From contig NZ_JACPOF010000030.1 in the NCBI RefSeq assembly GCF_016185115.1, positions 186,001 through 250,000 of the forward strand: a stretch of DNA of 64,000 bases, read 5' to 3'. Both the position numbers and the translations under genes were made by a program. Positions 9,196 through 17,490 of the stretch are shown piece by piece (positions within the stretch are counted from its first letter, which is position 1; each line of letters starts with the position of its first letter). Below the pieces are notes generated by a model, which saw nothing but the letters and a program-made list of their open reading frames with translations, was not told the DNA's origin and did no database searches. The stretch is from Polaromonas sp. GTDB lineage: Bacteria; Pseudomonadota; Gammaproteobacteria; Burkholderiales; Burkholderiaceae_C.

Positions 9196-9239
9196 CATCA
9201 TTTATAATTATTGATGCAAAATTCAATTTAAGTTATAGT
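9196..9239. promoter_or_regulatory. divergent promoter/operator region between mcm and the GntR gene
   Basis: On the plus strand TTGATG (9211-9216) and TATAGT (9234-9239) are 17 bp apart and make a good sigma-70 promoter for the GntR gene. Two dyads overlap the -35 box: CATCA (9196-9200) with TGATG (9212-9216), and ATTGA (9210-9214) with TCAAT (9223-9227). They are plausible GntR operator sites that could control both directions. This is inferred from sequence only. Confidence 0.5.
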
Positions 9240-9307
9240 TCGAAACACTGAGCCCAATAACAGCTGTTTCAGTACCGCTTTCACCTGCCCGCATCGCAAA
9301 CAAAAAC

Positions 9308-9943
9308 ATGGCCGTCGTTTCACTCACCCCGCGAGCACTCTATGAAGAAGTGGCTGAACTGCTGCGTCAGCGCATTTTCAGCCGCGAACTCACGCCCGGC
9401 AGCTGGATAGACGAGTTGAAGCTGGCAGAGGAATACGGCATCAGCCGCACGCCGCTGCGCGAAGCGCTCAAGGTGCTGGCAACCGAAGGCCTGGTCACCA
9501 TGAAGGTACGGCGCGGCGCCTATGTGACCGAGGTCAATGAGAAAGACCTGACGGATGTGTATCACCTGCTCAGCCTGCTGGAGAGTGATGCCGCCGGTGT
9601 TGTCGCAGCTCATGCCACTGCCCCGCAACTCAAGCAGTTGCAGGACCTGCACAACCAGCTTGAAAAAGCCGCCGGCAACCGGGAAAAATTCTTCCAGATC
9701 AATGAAGAGTTCCACATGCGCCTGCTGGAGATCGCCAATAACCGCTGGCGCGACCAGATGGTGGCTGACCTGCGCAAGGTGATGAAGCTCAACCGCCACA
9801 ACTCGCTTCTCAAGTCGGGCCGCATTGAAGAATCACTGGCCGAACACCGTGCCATCATGCAGGCCCTCACGGCCCATGATGCAGTTGCAGCCATGCAGCG
9901 CATGCGTGAGCATTTTTCTAACGGGCTCGAAGCGGCAGCCTGA
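9308..9943 (+). CDS. GntR-family transcriptional regulator (FadR/FCD subfamily)
   Basis: This 211-residue regulator has an N-terminal winged helix (LYEEVAELLRQRIFSRELTPG, then ELKLAEEYGISRTPLREALKVLATEGLV with the typical arginines, and a GAYV wing). An all-helical FCD ligand-binding domain follows, with metal or ligand residues such as ESDAAG, NEEFHMRL and LAEHRAIMQAL. Its gene faces the propionyl-CoA operon, so it most likely responds to a metabolite of that pathway, by analogy with other divergent GntR regulators; the ligand is not evident. Dyads in the shared intergenic region could be its operators. Confidence 0.9.
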   Translation: MAVVSLTPRALYEEVAELLRQRIFSRELTPGSWIDELKLAEEYGISRTPLREALKVLATEGLVTMKVRRGAYVTEVNEKDLTDVYHLLSLLESDAAGVVAAHATAPQLKQLQDLHNQLEKAAGNREKFFQINEEFHMRLLEIANNRWRDQMVADLRKVMKLNRHNSLLKSGRIEESLAEHRAIMQALTAHDAVAAMQRMREHFSNGLEAAA

Positions 9944-9983
9944 TCAAGCCGGCCATGCCGACGCGCGGGTTTGTGGTGCCCGC

Positions 9984-10019
9984 CTTGAGGAAGCCCTGCA
10001 CAGCTTGATCTTCCTCAAG
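9984..10019. terminator. stem-loop downstream of the GntR gene
   Basis: CTTGAGGAAG (9984-9993) and CTTCCTCAAG (10010-10019) form a perfect 10-bp stem with a 16-base loop, 40 bp after the regulator's stop. There is no U-tract, so it may be a weak terminator, an RNA-stability hairpin or a protein site. I see no gene in the remaining 223-bp gap. Confidence 0.4.
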
Positions 10020-10166
10020 CACCTCGCAGATGCCCGGCCCTTGCGAAAAAACGGGGACTATGATGAAAAGCGGCGCCGTCTGCATGGTCTGCATGAGAAC
10101 ACCATCGAAAATGCAGCGGCCAGATCCGCCAGCCCGGGCAGCCTACTTTTTTGACATTGTTGAACC

Positions 10167-12011
10167 ATGAACTCCCCCATCGACAACATCGGCAACGCCC
10201 AGACACTGCCTGAGCTGCTGCTCATGCGCGCCGCATTGACGCCGCAAGCCGAGGCCTATCGCGCATTTGACGGCGCCACCATGCGATGGTCCAGCCTGAC
10301 CTGGACAGACACCCTGGAGCGCGTCACGCGCTGGCGGCACGCACTGGCTGCCAGCGGCCTGCCCTCAGGTGCCAGGGTGGCCATACTGCTGCCCAATGGC
10401 CTTGACGCCATGAGCATGGACCAGGCGACGCTTGCCAACGGCTGCGTGCCTGTGCCCATGCATGCCATCGACACCCCGGGCAGCATTGCCTATATCCTGT
10501 CAAATTGCGAAGCCTCGCTGCTCATCGTGGAGCAGGCTGCGCAGTGGGAAAAAATACGCGACACGGGAACCCTTTTCCCGTGCCTGAAAGCGGTGGTGGT
10601 TGCCAATCCGGGCGCAGCGCTTCCTGCCGCCTATGGCGAGACAAGGGTACTGCATCTTGCGGACTGGCTGGCCGCAGCGCATGACCAGACGCTTCCCGCG
10701 CCGCCAGCAGCACAAGACCTCGCGGCCATCGTCTACACCTCCGGAACGACTGGCAAGCCCAAGGGCGTGATGCTGACTCACCGCAATGTCGTCTCCAATG
10801 TGCAGGCCGTAATGGCCCACGTCACCCCCGAGGTGGATGACGTGTTCCTGTCCTTCCTGCCGCTGTCGCACACTTTTGAACGCACGGCCGGGTACTATCT
10901 GGCCATCGCCTCCGGGAGCTGCGTGGTTTACGCGCGGTCGGTCAACCAGCTCGCGGAAGACCTGAAAACAGTGAGGCCGACAGTACTCATTTCCGTGCCT
11001 CGCATCTACGAGCGCGTCCATGCAAAGCTGCTTGAAAAGCTGGCGCCGTCACCCTGGAAAATGCGTCTGTTCGAGGCTGCCCAACTGGCCGGATGGCGGC
11101 GTTTTTGTGCCGCCCAGCGCCTGCCAACACCCGCCTCAACGGCTACAGAAGAAAAAGCTGCAGGGCTGTGGCGCTACCTTCCGTGGCCGCTGCTGCAGCA
11201 CCTGATAGCAAAACCGCTCCTCGCCCAGTTTGGCGGGCGGGTCCGTATCGCCGTCAGTGGTGGCGCACCCCTGTCGCCTGCGATTGCCCACTGCTTTCTC
11301 GGTCTGGGGCTTCCCCTGCTGCAGGGTTACGGAATGACAGAGACATCCCCGGTGGTCGCGGCCAACGGCCCGGACGACAACGACCCGCTCACGGTCGGCC
11401 GCGCGTTGAAGGGCATAGAAGTACGCATTGGCGAAAACCGTGAACTGCAGGTGCACGGCCCCTGCGTCATGAAGGGCTACTGGAAACGGCCGGAAGACAC
11501 GGCGCGCGTCCTGTCCACAGACGGATGGCTGGCATCGGGCGACCAGGCGGAAATCGTGCAGGGCCGCATCCGCATCCTGGGGCGCATCAAGGAAATCATC
11601 GTCACCTCCACGGGCGAGAAAGTGCCACCCGGCGACCTGGAGCTCGCGATCATGTCCGACCCGCTTTTTGAACAGGCATTTGTCGTGGGTGAAAACCGGC
11701 CTTTCATCGCCTGCGTGGCAGTCGTGCAGCCCGATGAATGGAAGCGCCTGGCGCTGGAACTCGGGCTGGACCCGAACAATGACGCAAGCCTGCGGAACCC
11801 GGCCGCAGAAAAAGCTGCGCTGCAACGCATTGAACACCAGGCCTCCAGCTTTGCGCGTTATGCCTTGCCACGCGCCATCCATCTCACACGCGAGCCGTGG
11901 ACTGTGGAAAACACCTTCATGACGCCCACCCTCAAACTCAAGCGGAACAACCTCATGACCCACTTCGCTGCGGATATTGAGGCGCTGTACAGGAAGCCTG
12001 CACCCCGCTGA
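10167..12011 (+). CDS. AMP-dependent acyl-CoA synthetase (long-chain fatty-acid-CoA ligase type)
   Basis: This 614-residue member of the ANL superfamily activates a carboxylic acid with ATP to an acyl-adenylate and then to the CoA thioester. The P-loop-like motif YTSGTTGKPKGVMLTHRN is near residue 190. It is followed by SFLPLSHTFERTAGYY, the A5 segment GYGMTETSPVV, and GWLASGDQAEIVQGRIRILGRIKEIIVTSTGEKVPP spanning the hinge and A8 region. The layout resembles FadD15/long-chain ligases of the bacterial Faa type. It is convergent with the SDR gene (10-bp gap). No clear Shine-Dalgarno precedes the ATG. Chain-length preference cannot be read from the sequence. Confidence 0.88.
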   Translation: MNSPIDNIGNAQTLPELLLMRAALTPQAEAYRAFDGATMRWSSLTWTDTLERVTRWRHALAASGLPSGARVAILLPNGLDAMSMDQATLANGCVPVPMHAIDTPGSIAYILSNCEASLLIVEQAAQWEKIRDTGTLFPCLKAVVVANPGAALPAAYGETRVLHLADWLAAAHDQTLPAPPAAQDLAAIVYTSGTTGKPKGVMLTHRNVVSNVQAVMAHVTPEVDDVFLSFLPLSHTFERTAGYYLAIASGSCVVYARSVNQLAEDLKTVRPTVLISVPRIYERVHAKLLEKLAPSPWKMRLFEAAQLAGWRRFCAAQRLPTPASTATEEKAAGLWRYLPWPLLQHLIAKPLLAQFGGRVRIAVSGGAPLSPAIAHCFLGLGLPLLQGYGMTETSPVVAANGPDDNDPLTVGRALKGIEVRIGENRELQVHGPCVMKGYWKRPEDTARVLSTDGWLASGDQAEIVQGRIRILGRIKEIIVTSTGEKVPPGDLELAIMSDPLFEQAFVVGENRPFIACVAVVQPDEWKRLALELGLDPNNDASLRNPAAEKAALQRIEHQASSFARYALPRAIHLTREPWTVENTFMTPTLKLKRNNLMTHFAADIEALYRKPAPR

Positions 12012-12021
12012 CGGGAGTGAG

Positions 12022-12819
12022 CTAGATCATGGGTGTGAGCGCCCCATCCATCGCCAGAATCGCACCCGTGATGTAGCTCGCACGTTCAGAGGCGAGAAAC
12101 AGCACTGCATCGGCAATCTCGCGCGGCTCCGCCAGCCTGCGCAGTGGCTGGCGCTGGTTGACAATGCCCAGTGCTTCATCCATGCTGACGCTCTGAACTT
12201 TGGCATCGGCCTTCAGCCCCTCCTGGAGGCGCTCGGTCAAGGTGAGGCCGGGGTTGATTGCGTTCACGCGCACACCCTTGGGGCCGAATGCATTGGCAAG
12301 ACCCGCACTCACCAGCATCAGCGCTGCATTGGCTGCGCCGCCCGCAAGGTGTGTCGGGCTGGCAACCTTGCCGCCGTTGCCGACCACATTGATGATGACG
12401 CCGGCACGGCGCCTGGCCATGCGCTGCACCACGGGATCGATCATGTAGATGTAGCTGAAGTACTTGGCCTGCATGGCGTCATGCCAGGCTTGCGGCGTGA
12501 GTTCATCGGGCGGTGTGCGCTTTGCCGCGCCGGCAGAGTTGACGAGGATGTCGACCACTCCGCTGTCAGCCTCCGCCTGATCCAGCGCCTTCACTGCGGC
12601 GACCGGGTCAGTCAGGTCTGCAGCAATGGTGGCGATTCGCCCGCCCGCATCCGGGTATGCCGCAAGCAGGGCCTGCCTTGCGGCCGCGAGGTTGTCTGCA
12701 CCGCGCGACACCAGCGTGACACGGGCACCCTCGTCAAGAAAGCCCTGCGCGCAGGCCAGGCCTATGCCCTTGCTGCCGCCGGTGATGAGGACGTGTTTGT
12801 TGTCGAGGTCAAGTTTCAT
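12022..12819 (-). CDS. SDR-fold protein lacking the YxxxK catalytic pair
   Basis: This 265-residue classical-length SDR has the NAD(P) motif TGGSKGIG (13-20), an NSAG motif (94-97) replacing NNAG, and a C-terminal LFLASERASYITGAILAMDGA. Where YxxxK should stand the sequence reads HLAGGAANAALM (157-168): the Tyr aligns with Gly160 and the Lys with Asn164. The fold and cofactor site are therefore intact while the usual proton-relay residues are missing. It may be a non-oxidoreductase SDR (lyase, isomerase or sensor) or use other residues. It is divergent from the Bug binding protein gene, 123 bp apart. Confidence 0.85.
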   Translation of the reverse strand: MKLDLDNKHVLITGGSKGIGLACAQGFLDEGARVTLVSRGADNLAAARQALLAAYPDAGGRIATIAADLTDPVAAVKALDQAEADSGVVDILVNSAGAAKRTPPDELTPQAWHDAMQAKYFSYIYMIDPVVQRMARRRAGVIINVVGNGGKVASPTHLAGGAANAALMLVSAGLANAFGPKGVRVNAINPGLTLTERLQEGLKADAKVQSVSMDEALGIVNQRQPLRRLAEPREIADAVLFLASERASYITGAILAMDGALTPMI

Positions 12820-12888
12820 GAATGATGCCGGGGTATGAAGGTATACAAAGCTGGTTATGAGGGTTCAGGAGGCTGCCAAAAATTATTA

Positions 12889-12913
12889 GAACACTTATAA
12901 AAGTATCTTGTTC
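12889..12913. promoter_or_regulatory. candidate operator between the SDR and Bug genes
   Basis: GAACA (12889-12893) and TGTTC (12909-12913) form an inverted repeat with a 15-bp spacer, which itself contains ACTT-ATAA-AAGT. It lies 30 bp before the Bug gene start and may bind a regulator not encoded next to it. The evidence is symmetry only. Confidence 0.35.
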
Positions 12914-12942
12914 AAAGACCAGAAATAACGGAGATAAAAACC

Positions 12943-13944
12943 ATGCGTCACCTTTCCCGCAGGCACATGCTGCAGCAAACCCTGATGGCCAGCGTGCTGG
13001 CGGCATTTGCAGCCGTCCTGCCCCAATACGCCCTCGCACAGGCGGCCTACCCCAGCAAGCCGATACGACTTGTCGTGCCCTTTGTGCCCGGTGGCGTGAC
13101 CGACACCAGCGGCAGGCTGATTGCGGAGCAACTCTCCAAACGGCTGGGGCAGCAGGTCATCGTCGACAACCGCCCCGGGGCTTCCGGCAATATTGGTACG
13201 CAGCTTGTGGCCGCGTCGCCACCTGACGGCTACACGCTGGTACTGGCTTTTGACGGCACCATGGTCATCAATCCGCATGTGTTCGAAAAGATGTCGTTCG
13301 ACACCCTCCGCGATTTCGCACCTGTCGGCAAAATAGGCGATGCGGTGCTCATCCTGGTGGCCAACCCTTCACTGCCCGCTAAAACATTGCAGGAAGTCAT
13401 AGCACTGTCAAAAACGCAGGCCGGGGGTCTCTCTTACGGCACCTCGGGTACTGGCGGAACACCCCACATCGCAGGCGAACAGCTCAAGCTGCGCACAGGC
13501 GCCAACCTGACGCATGTGCCCTACAAGGGTGGCGGCCAGGCCATGACAGATGTGCTTGGCGGTCAGATCCCGCTTGTGTATACCGCAGTAGCTGGCGCGC
13601 AGGGCCAGGTGAAGGCAGGCAGGCTCAAACCCATCGCCGTGTCCAGCGCCCAGCGTTCCCGATCGCTGCCTGATGTACCCACATTCATGGAAAGCGGTGT
13701 ACCTGACTTTGAAGTGAATTCATGGGTAGGATTGCTGGCGCCAGCCAAAACGCCCAGGGCCATCATCGACAAACTCAACACCGAGCTGAACGCGGTATTG
13801 AATGACCCCGAGACAAGGGACAAACTCAATGTGATGGGTATAGCCGCCACGCCGGGCGCGCCTGAAAAGTTTGGCGACGAGATGAAGCGCGACCTGCAGC
13901 GCTACGGCCCGGTGGTGAAAGCTGCGGGAATCAAGGTCGAGTAA
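12943..13944 (+). CDS. Bug/TctC-family periplasmic tricarboxylate-type binding protein
   Basis: This 333-residue secreted solute receptor has an N-terminus MRHLSRRHMLQQTLMASVLAAF with a hydrophobic core and a probable AQA cleavage site near residue 34 (ALAQA). The mature start YPSKPIRLVVPFVPGGVTD is the Bug hallmark, followed by VIVDNRPGASGNIGTQLVA and the conserved HVPYKGGGQAM loop. Bug proteins capture carboxylates or other small ligands and are greatly expanded in Burkholderiales. No TctA/TctB membrane genes adjoin it, so it is an orphan receptor or sensor component. ACGGAG precedes the ATG. Confidence 0.92.
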   Translation: MRHLSRRHMLQQTLMASVLAAFAAVLPQYALAQAAYPSKPIRLVVPFVPGGVTDTSGRLIAEQLSKRLGQQVIVDNRPGASGNIGTQLVAASPPDGYTLVLAFDGTMVINPHVFEKMSFDTLRDFAPVGKIGDAVLILVANPSLPAKTLQEVIALSKTQAGGLSYGTSGTGGTPHIAGEQLKLRTGANLTHVPYKGGGQAMTDVLGGQIPLVYTAVAGAQGQVKAGRLKPIAVSSAQRSRSLPDVPTFMESGVPDFEVNSWVGLLAPAKTPRAIIDKLNTELNAVLNDPETRDKLNVMGIAATPGAPEKFGDEMKRDLQRYGPVVKAAGIKVE

Positions 13945-13994
13945 GCAGGAAAGGCAGGCGGCGTCACATGAGCGCGGGCTTCAAACCGCCGCGC

Positions 13995-14243
13995 CTACTT
14001 TTTTTTCCTTTTGGCCGACAGCATGCCCATCTGTTCGCGCTGCCTTTCTATACGGTCTGTCCGGCGCTTGTCCATTTTTTCCACTTCAAGGCGCTTGGTG
14101 CGACCTGATTTGTCAGACCACCACCACCAGATCACGGCCATGGGAAACGGTGCCATCACGATGTACCAGCTCATGCCTGCAATCGGACCAACCTCAAGGT
14201 ATTTGAGGGCCAACAGGGCAATTCCGGCAATCAAAAACAACAT
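13995..14243 (-). CDS. small Trp-rich membrane protein (TIGR04438-like)
   Basis: This 82-residue protein begins MLFLIAGIALLALKYLEVGP. I chose the ATG at 14243, which has GGAG 8 nt upstream, over an earlier in-frame ATG. Two short hydrophobic segments surround a run of four Trp (AVIWWWWSDK), and a highly basic tail ends in KRKKK. I recognise the pattern as the small Trp-rich proteins of Burkholderiales, whose function is unknown. It is convergent with the Bug gene; the T-run opposite its Lys tail, after a GC-rich inverted repeat, may also help end transcription of the Bug gene. Confidence 0.7.
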   Translation of the reverse strand: MLFLIAGIALLALKYLEVGPIAGMSWYIVMAPFPMAVIWWWWSDKSGRTKRLEVEKMDKRRTDRIERQREQMGMLSAKRKKK

Positions 14244-14384
14244 TTTCAAACTCCTGCTTAAGGGAAAATGCCTGAAAACCAGGCTTGCAACGGAACCAAT
14301 ACCCCGCAAATCGGGTCAACCAGCGTGACTACAATAACGTTAAAAGACTGTAACCCAACAATTACTCCCCACGAGGACTACCCC

Positions 14385-14699
14385 ATGAAGCGCATTTTTC
14401 TGGTTATCGCATCCCTCGCAGCAGGCGCTGCTGTGTCCACGCCGGCAATGGCTGACCTGGCCCTGGCAACCGCCAAAAACTGCATGGCCTGCCACGCAGT
14501 AGACAAAAAGCTCGTGGGCCCTTCCTACAAGGAAGTCGCCGCCAAGTACGCGGGTCAAAAAGATGCAGCCGACAAACTGGCGGCCAAAGTGATCAAGGGC
14601 GGCTCCGGCGCCTGGGGCCCTGTGCCCATGCCTGCCAACCCGCAAGTCACGCCTGATGAAGCCAAGAAGCTGGTCGCCTGGGTTCTGTCTACCAAATAA
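14385..14699 (+). CDS. class I cytochrome c (c551/c552 type)
   Basis: This 104-residue secreted haem protein has a signal peptide of about 23 residues (MKRIFLVIASLAAGAAVSTP, cleavage after AMA). The haem-binding site CMACH is at 33-37 and the likely distal Met is in GPVPMPANP (Met82). Such small monohaem cytochromes carry electrons to terminal oxidases or nitrite reductases in the periplasm. The ATG at 14385 has an ACGAGGA site upstream; in-frame upstream ATGs are ignored because they lack a signal peptide. A terminator follows immediately. The redox partner is not shown by the neighbours. Confidence 0.93.
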   Translation: MKRIFLVIASLAAGAAVSTPAMADLALATAKNCMACHAVDKKLVGPSYKEVAAKYAGQKDAADKLAAKVIKGGSGAWGPVPMPANPQVTPDEAKKLVAWVLSTK

Positions 14700-14716
14700 G
14701 CCCGCTCCCAAGCATT

Positions 14717-14747
14717 AAAAAAGCCCGTCAATGACGGGCTTTTTTTG
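14717..14747. terminator. bidirectional Rho-independent terminator between cytochrome c and acs
   Basis: AAAAAAGCCCGT and ACGGGCTTTTTT form a stem around a CAATG loop, with a T-run on the plus strand and an A-run at the other side. It can end the cytochrome c transcript and the convergent acs transcript. Confidence 0.88.
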
Positions 14748-14757
14748 TTTCGGCTGG

Positions 14758-16755
14758 TTACTGCTTTTCAGACAGCTGATCGAGGATGGCGGGGTTTTCA
14801 AGCGTAGAGGTGTCCTGCGTGATGGCTTCGCCCTTGGCGATGCCGCGCAACAGGCGGCGCATGATCTTGCCGCTGCGGGTCTTGGGCAGGTTGTCGCCAA
14901 AGCGGATGTCCTTGGGTTTTGCAATGGGTCCGATCTCTTTACCGACCCAGTCACGCAGTTCCTTCGCAATGGCCTTGGCCTCCTCACCTGTGGGGCGAGA
15001 ACGCTTGAGCACAACAAAGGCCACGATGGCTTCGCCGGTCAGGTCATCGGGGCGCCCGACGACTGCGGCTTCAGCGACCAGCGTTGAATGCGCCACCAAT
15101 GCGGATTCAATTTCCATGGTGCCCATGCGGTGGCCAGACACATTGAGCACGTCATCGATACGGCCCGTGATGCGGAAGTAGCCGTTGTCAATGTTACGCA
15201 CCGCGCCATCACCAGCAAGATAAATCGTGCCGCCCATTTCTTCGGGGAAGTAGCTCTTCTTGAAGCGCTCGGGGTCGTTCCAGATGGTGCGGATCATCGA
15301 CGGCCATGGGCGCTTGACGACAAGCATGCCGCCTGCGCCGTTGGGCAGGTCCTTGCCGGTTTCGTCAACGATAGCAGCCATGATGCCGGGCAGCGGCAGC
15401 GTGCAGCTGCCCGGCACCAGCGGTGTGGCGCCTGGCAACGGGGTGATCATGTGACCACCGGTTTCGGTCTGCCAGAAGGTATCCACGATGGGGCAGCGCT
15501 CGCCACCGACGTTTTTGTAGTACCACATCCAGGCTTCGGGGTTGATGGGTTCACCCACCGAGCCGAGGATGCGCAGGCTGCTCAGGTTAGAGCGTGCAGG
15601 GTGTACTTTTTCATCACCTTCTGCAGCCTTGATGAGCGAACGAATCGCGGTTGGCGCGGTGTAAAAAATCGTCACCTTGTGCTTTTCGATCATCTGCCAG
15701 AAGCGGCCGGCATTCGGGAAGGTGGGAATACCTTCAAAAATGACCTGTGTGCCGCCTGCCGCCAGCGGGCCGTAGGCCACGTAGGTGTGACCGGTGATCC
15801 AGCCAATGTCTGCCGTGCACCAGAACACATCAGAAGGCTGTAGGTCAAACGTCCAGTCCATCGTGAGCTTGGCCCACAGCAGGTAACCGCCCGTGCTGTG
15901 CTGCACGCCCTTGGGTTTGCCAGTCGAGCCGGAGGTGTAAAGGATGAACAGCGGATGCTCTGCGCCCACGAATTCAGGCTCGCATACGGGTGCGGCTTTG
16001 GCGGTGACTTCATGCATCAGGCTGTCGCGGCCGGCGACCATGTTGCAGGCGGTTTGCGTACGCTGGTAGACGATGACGTTCTTGATGGACTCGCAGCCGC
16101 CCATGGCGATGCCTTCGTCGACGATGGCTTTCAGCGGCAGTTCCTTGCCACCGCGCAACTGGAAATTGGCCGTGATGACGGCGACGGCACCGGCGTCCTG
16201 GATGCGCTCCTGCAGGCTCTTGGCTGAGAATCCCCCGAACACCACCGAGTGCGTGGCGCCTATGCGCGCACAGGCCTGCATGGCGACTACACCTTCCACC
16301 GTCATGGGCATGTAAATGATGACGCGGTCACCCTTTTTGATGCCCATGGCCTTGAGTGCGCTGGCGAACTGGCTGACCTTGGCGTGAAGTTCTTTATAGG
16401 TAACGTTGGTCACCTTGCCGTCGTCGGCTTCAAAAATGATGGCTTTTTTGTTTTCAACCGGCGTACCGAGATGGCGATCCAGGCAGTTATACGAGGCGTT
16501 CAGGTCGCCATCGGCAAACCACTGGTAAAAAGGCGCATTCGACTCGTCGAGTACCCTGGTGAACGGCTTCTTCCAGCTCAGGTTGTCTTTGGCCAGCTTG
16601 CCCCAGAAACCTTCAAAATCCTTTTCAGCCGAGGCGCACATGGCGTTGTACGCCTCCATGCCTGAAATACGGGCAGTCTTCACGGCTGCAGCAAGTGGAG
16701 GGAACACACGGTTCTCGACCAGCATGGATTCGATATTCGAATTGGGGGTGCTCAT
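14758..16755 (-). CDS. acs: acetyl-CoA synthetase
   Basis: This 665-residue enzyme converts acetate, ATP and CoA to acetyl-CoA via acetyl-AMP. It contains YTSGSTGKPKGVQHSTGGYL, the ACS-specific TADIGWITGHTYVAYGPL, DTFWQTETGGHMITPLPG, and the C-terminal PKTRSGKIMRRLLR, whose Lys (about 630) is the known regulatory acetylation site. I took the ATG at 16755 (MSTPNSNIESML), preceded by GGAGACAGGACAA, rather than an upstream ATG at 16818. It fits acetate or propionate assimilation alongside the methylmalonyl pathway in this window. It is divergent from the yqhA-like gene. Confidence 0.95.
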   Translation of the reverse strand: MSTPNSNIESMLVENRVFPPLAAAVKTARISGMEAYNAMCASAEKDFEGFWGKLAKDNLSWKKPFTRVLDESNAPFYQWFADGDLNASYNCLDRHLGTPVENKKAIIFEADDGKVTNVTYKELHAKVSQFASALKAMGIKKGDRVIIYMPMTVEGVVAMQACARIGATHSVVFGGFSAKSLQERIQDAGAVAVITANFQLRGGKELPLKAIVDEGIAMGGCESIKNVIVYQRTQTACNMVAGRDSLMHEVTAKAAPVCEPEFVGAEHPLFILYTSGSTGKPKGVQHSTGGYLLWAKLTMDWTFDLQPSDVFWCTADIGWITGHTYVAYGPLAAGGTQVIFEGIPTFPNAGRFWQMIEKHKVTIFYTAPTAIRSLIKAAEGDEKVHPARSNLSSLRILGSVGEPINPEAWMWYYKNVGGERCPIVDTFWQTETGGHMITPLPGATPLVPGSCTLPLPGIMAAIVDETGKDLPNGAGGMLVVKRPWPSMIRTIWNDPERFKKSYFPEEMGGTIYLAGDGAVRNIDNGYFRITGRIDDVLNVSGHRMGTMEIESALVAHSTLVAEAAVVGRPDDLTGEAIVAFVVLKRSRPTGEEAKAIAKELRDWVGKEIGPIAKPKDIRFGDNLPKTRSGKIMRRLLRGIAKGEAITQDTSTLENPAILDQLSEKQ

Positions 16756-16821
16756 TTGTCCTGTCTCCTGTATGTCATGAAACGTCGATAGCTCGCGTGG
16801 TAATGTCATGCCCCGCACTTA

Positions 16822-16840
16822 CAAGCCACTGACTGGCTTG
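16822..16840. promoter_or_regulatory. inverted repeat in the acs/yqhA divergent region
   Basis: CAAGCCA (16822-16828) and TGGCTTG (16834-16840) are a perfect 7-bp dyad with a 5-bp spacer, 67 bp before the acs start and 39 bp before the yqhA-like start. It looks like an operator for one or both genes. The binding protein is unknown. Confidence 0.45.
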
Positions 16841-16878
16841 AACCTTACAATTTCGCCATTTTCCATATCTTCTCCCAT

Positions 16879-17490
16879 ATGTCAGACCACTCCGTCAAAC
16901 CCCCTCCTCCACCGCTTCGCCCGCTTCCCAACCTGATTTTTGCCAGCCGCTGGCTTCAGTTGCCCCTGTACCTGGGCCTGATCGCTGCGCAAGCGGTCTA
17001 TGTGCTTCACTTTCTGGTCGAACTCTGGCACCTGATTGAAGCAGCCTTTGGCAGCCAGACCGCGCTGCAGGCGCTGATCACCAGCATTGGCTACAAAACT
17101 GCAACGCCCATCGTCACACTGAATGAGACGGTCATCATGCTGGTGGTACTGGCACTGATTGATGTGGTCATGATCTCCAACCTGCTCATCATGGTCATCG
17201 TGGGTGGTTATGAAACCTTTGTGAGCCGCATGTACCTCGAAGGCCACCGCGACCAGCCCGAGTGGCTGAGCCATGTGAATGCGTCGGTGCTCAAGGTCAA
17301 GCTGGCCACTGCCATCATCGGTATCAGCTCCATCCACCTGCTCAAGACATTCATCAACGCCGACAACTACACAGACCGCGTGCTGATTGCGCAGACGGTG
17401 ATACACATCACCTTCCTGCTGTCGGCGATTGCGATTGCGTATACCGACAAGATCATGTCGGGCATCGCCTCCTCATCCGGCAAACACTAG
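16879..17490 (+). CDS. YqhA/UPF0114 family membrane protein
   Basis: This 203-residue inner-membrane protein has three to four hydrophobic segments (around FASRWLQLPLYLGLIAAQAV, TVIMLVVLALIDVVMISNLL, and two C-terminal stretches). The motif MVIVGGYETFVSR and the C-terminal SSIHLLKTFIN and YTDKIMSG are typical of UPF0114/TIGR00645. The N-terminus is proline-rich. The function of this family is not established. Its stop codon overlaps the convergent nhaA stop (CTAG), so the two 3' ends share four bases and there is no room for a terminator between them. Confidence 0.88.
   Translation: MSDHSVKPPPPPLRPLPNLIFASRWLQLPLYLGLIAAQAVYVLHFLVELWHLIEAAFGSQTALQALITSIGYKTATPIVTLNETVIMLVVLALIDVVMISNLLIMVIVGGYETFVSRMYLEGHRDQPEWLSHVNASVLKVKLATAIIGISSIHLLKTFINADNYTDRVLIAQTVIHITFLLSAIAIAYTDKIMSGIASSSGKH

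Noticed and set aside
9944..10166. Small gene between the GntR gene and the acyl-CoA ligase
   Set aside because: No frame with a ribosome binding site or conserved-looking composition; the only clear structure is the 9984-10019 stem-loop.
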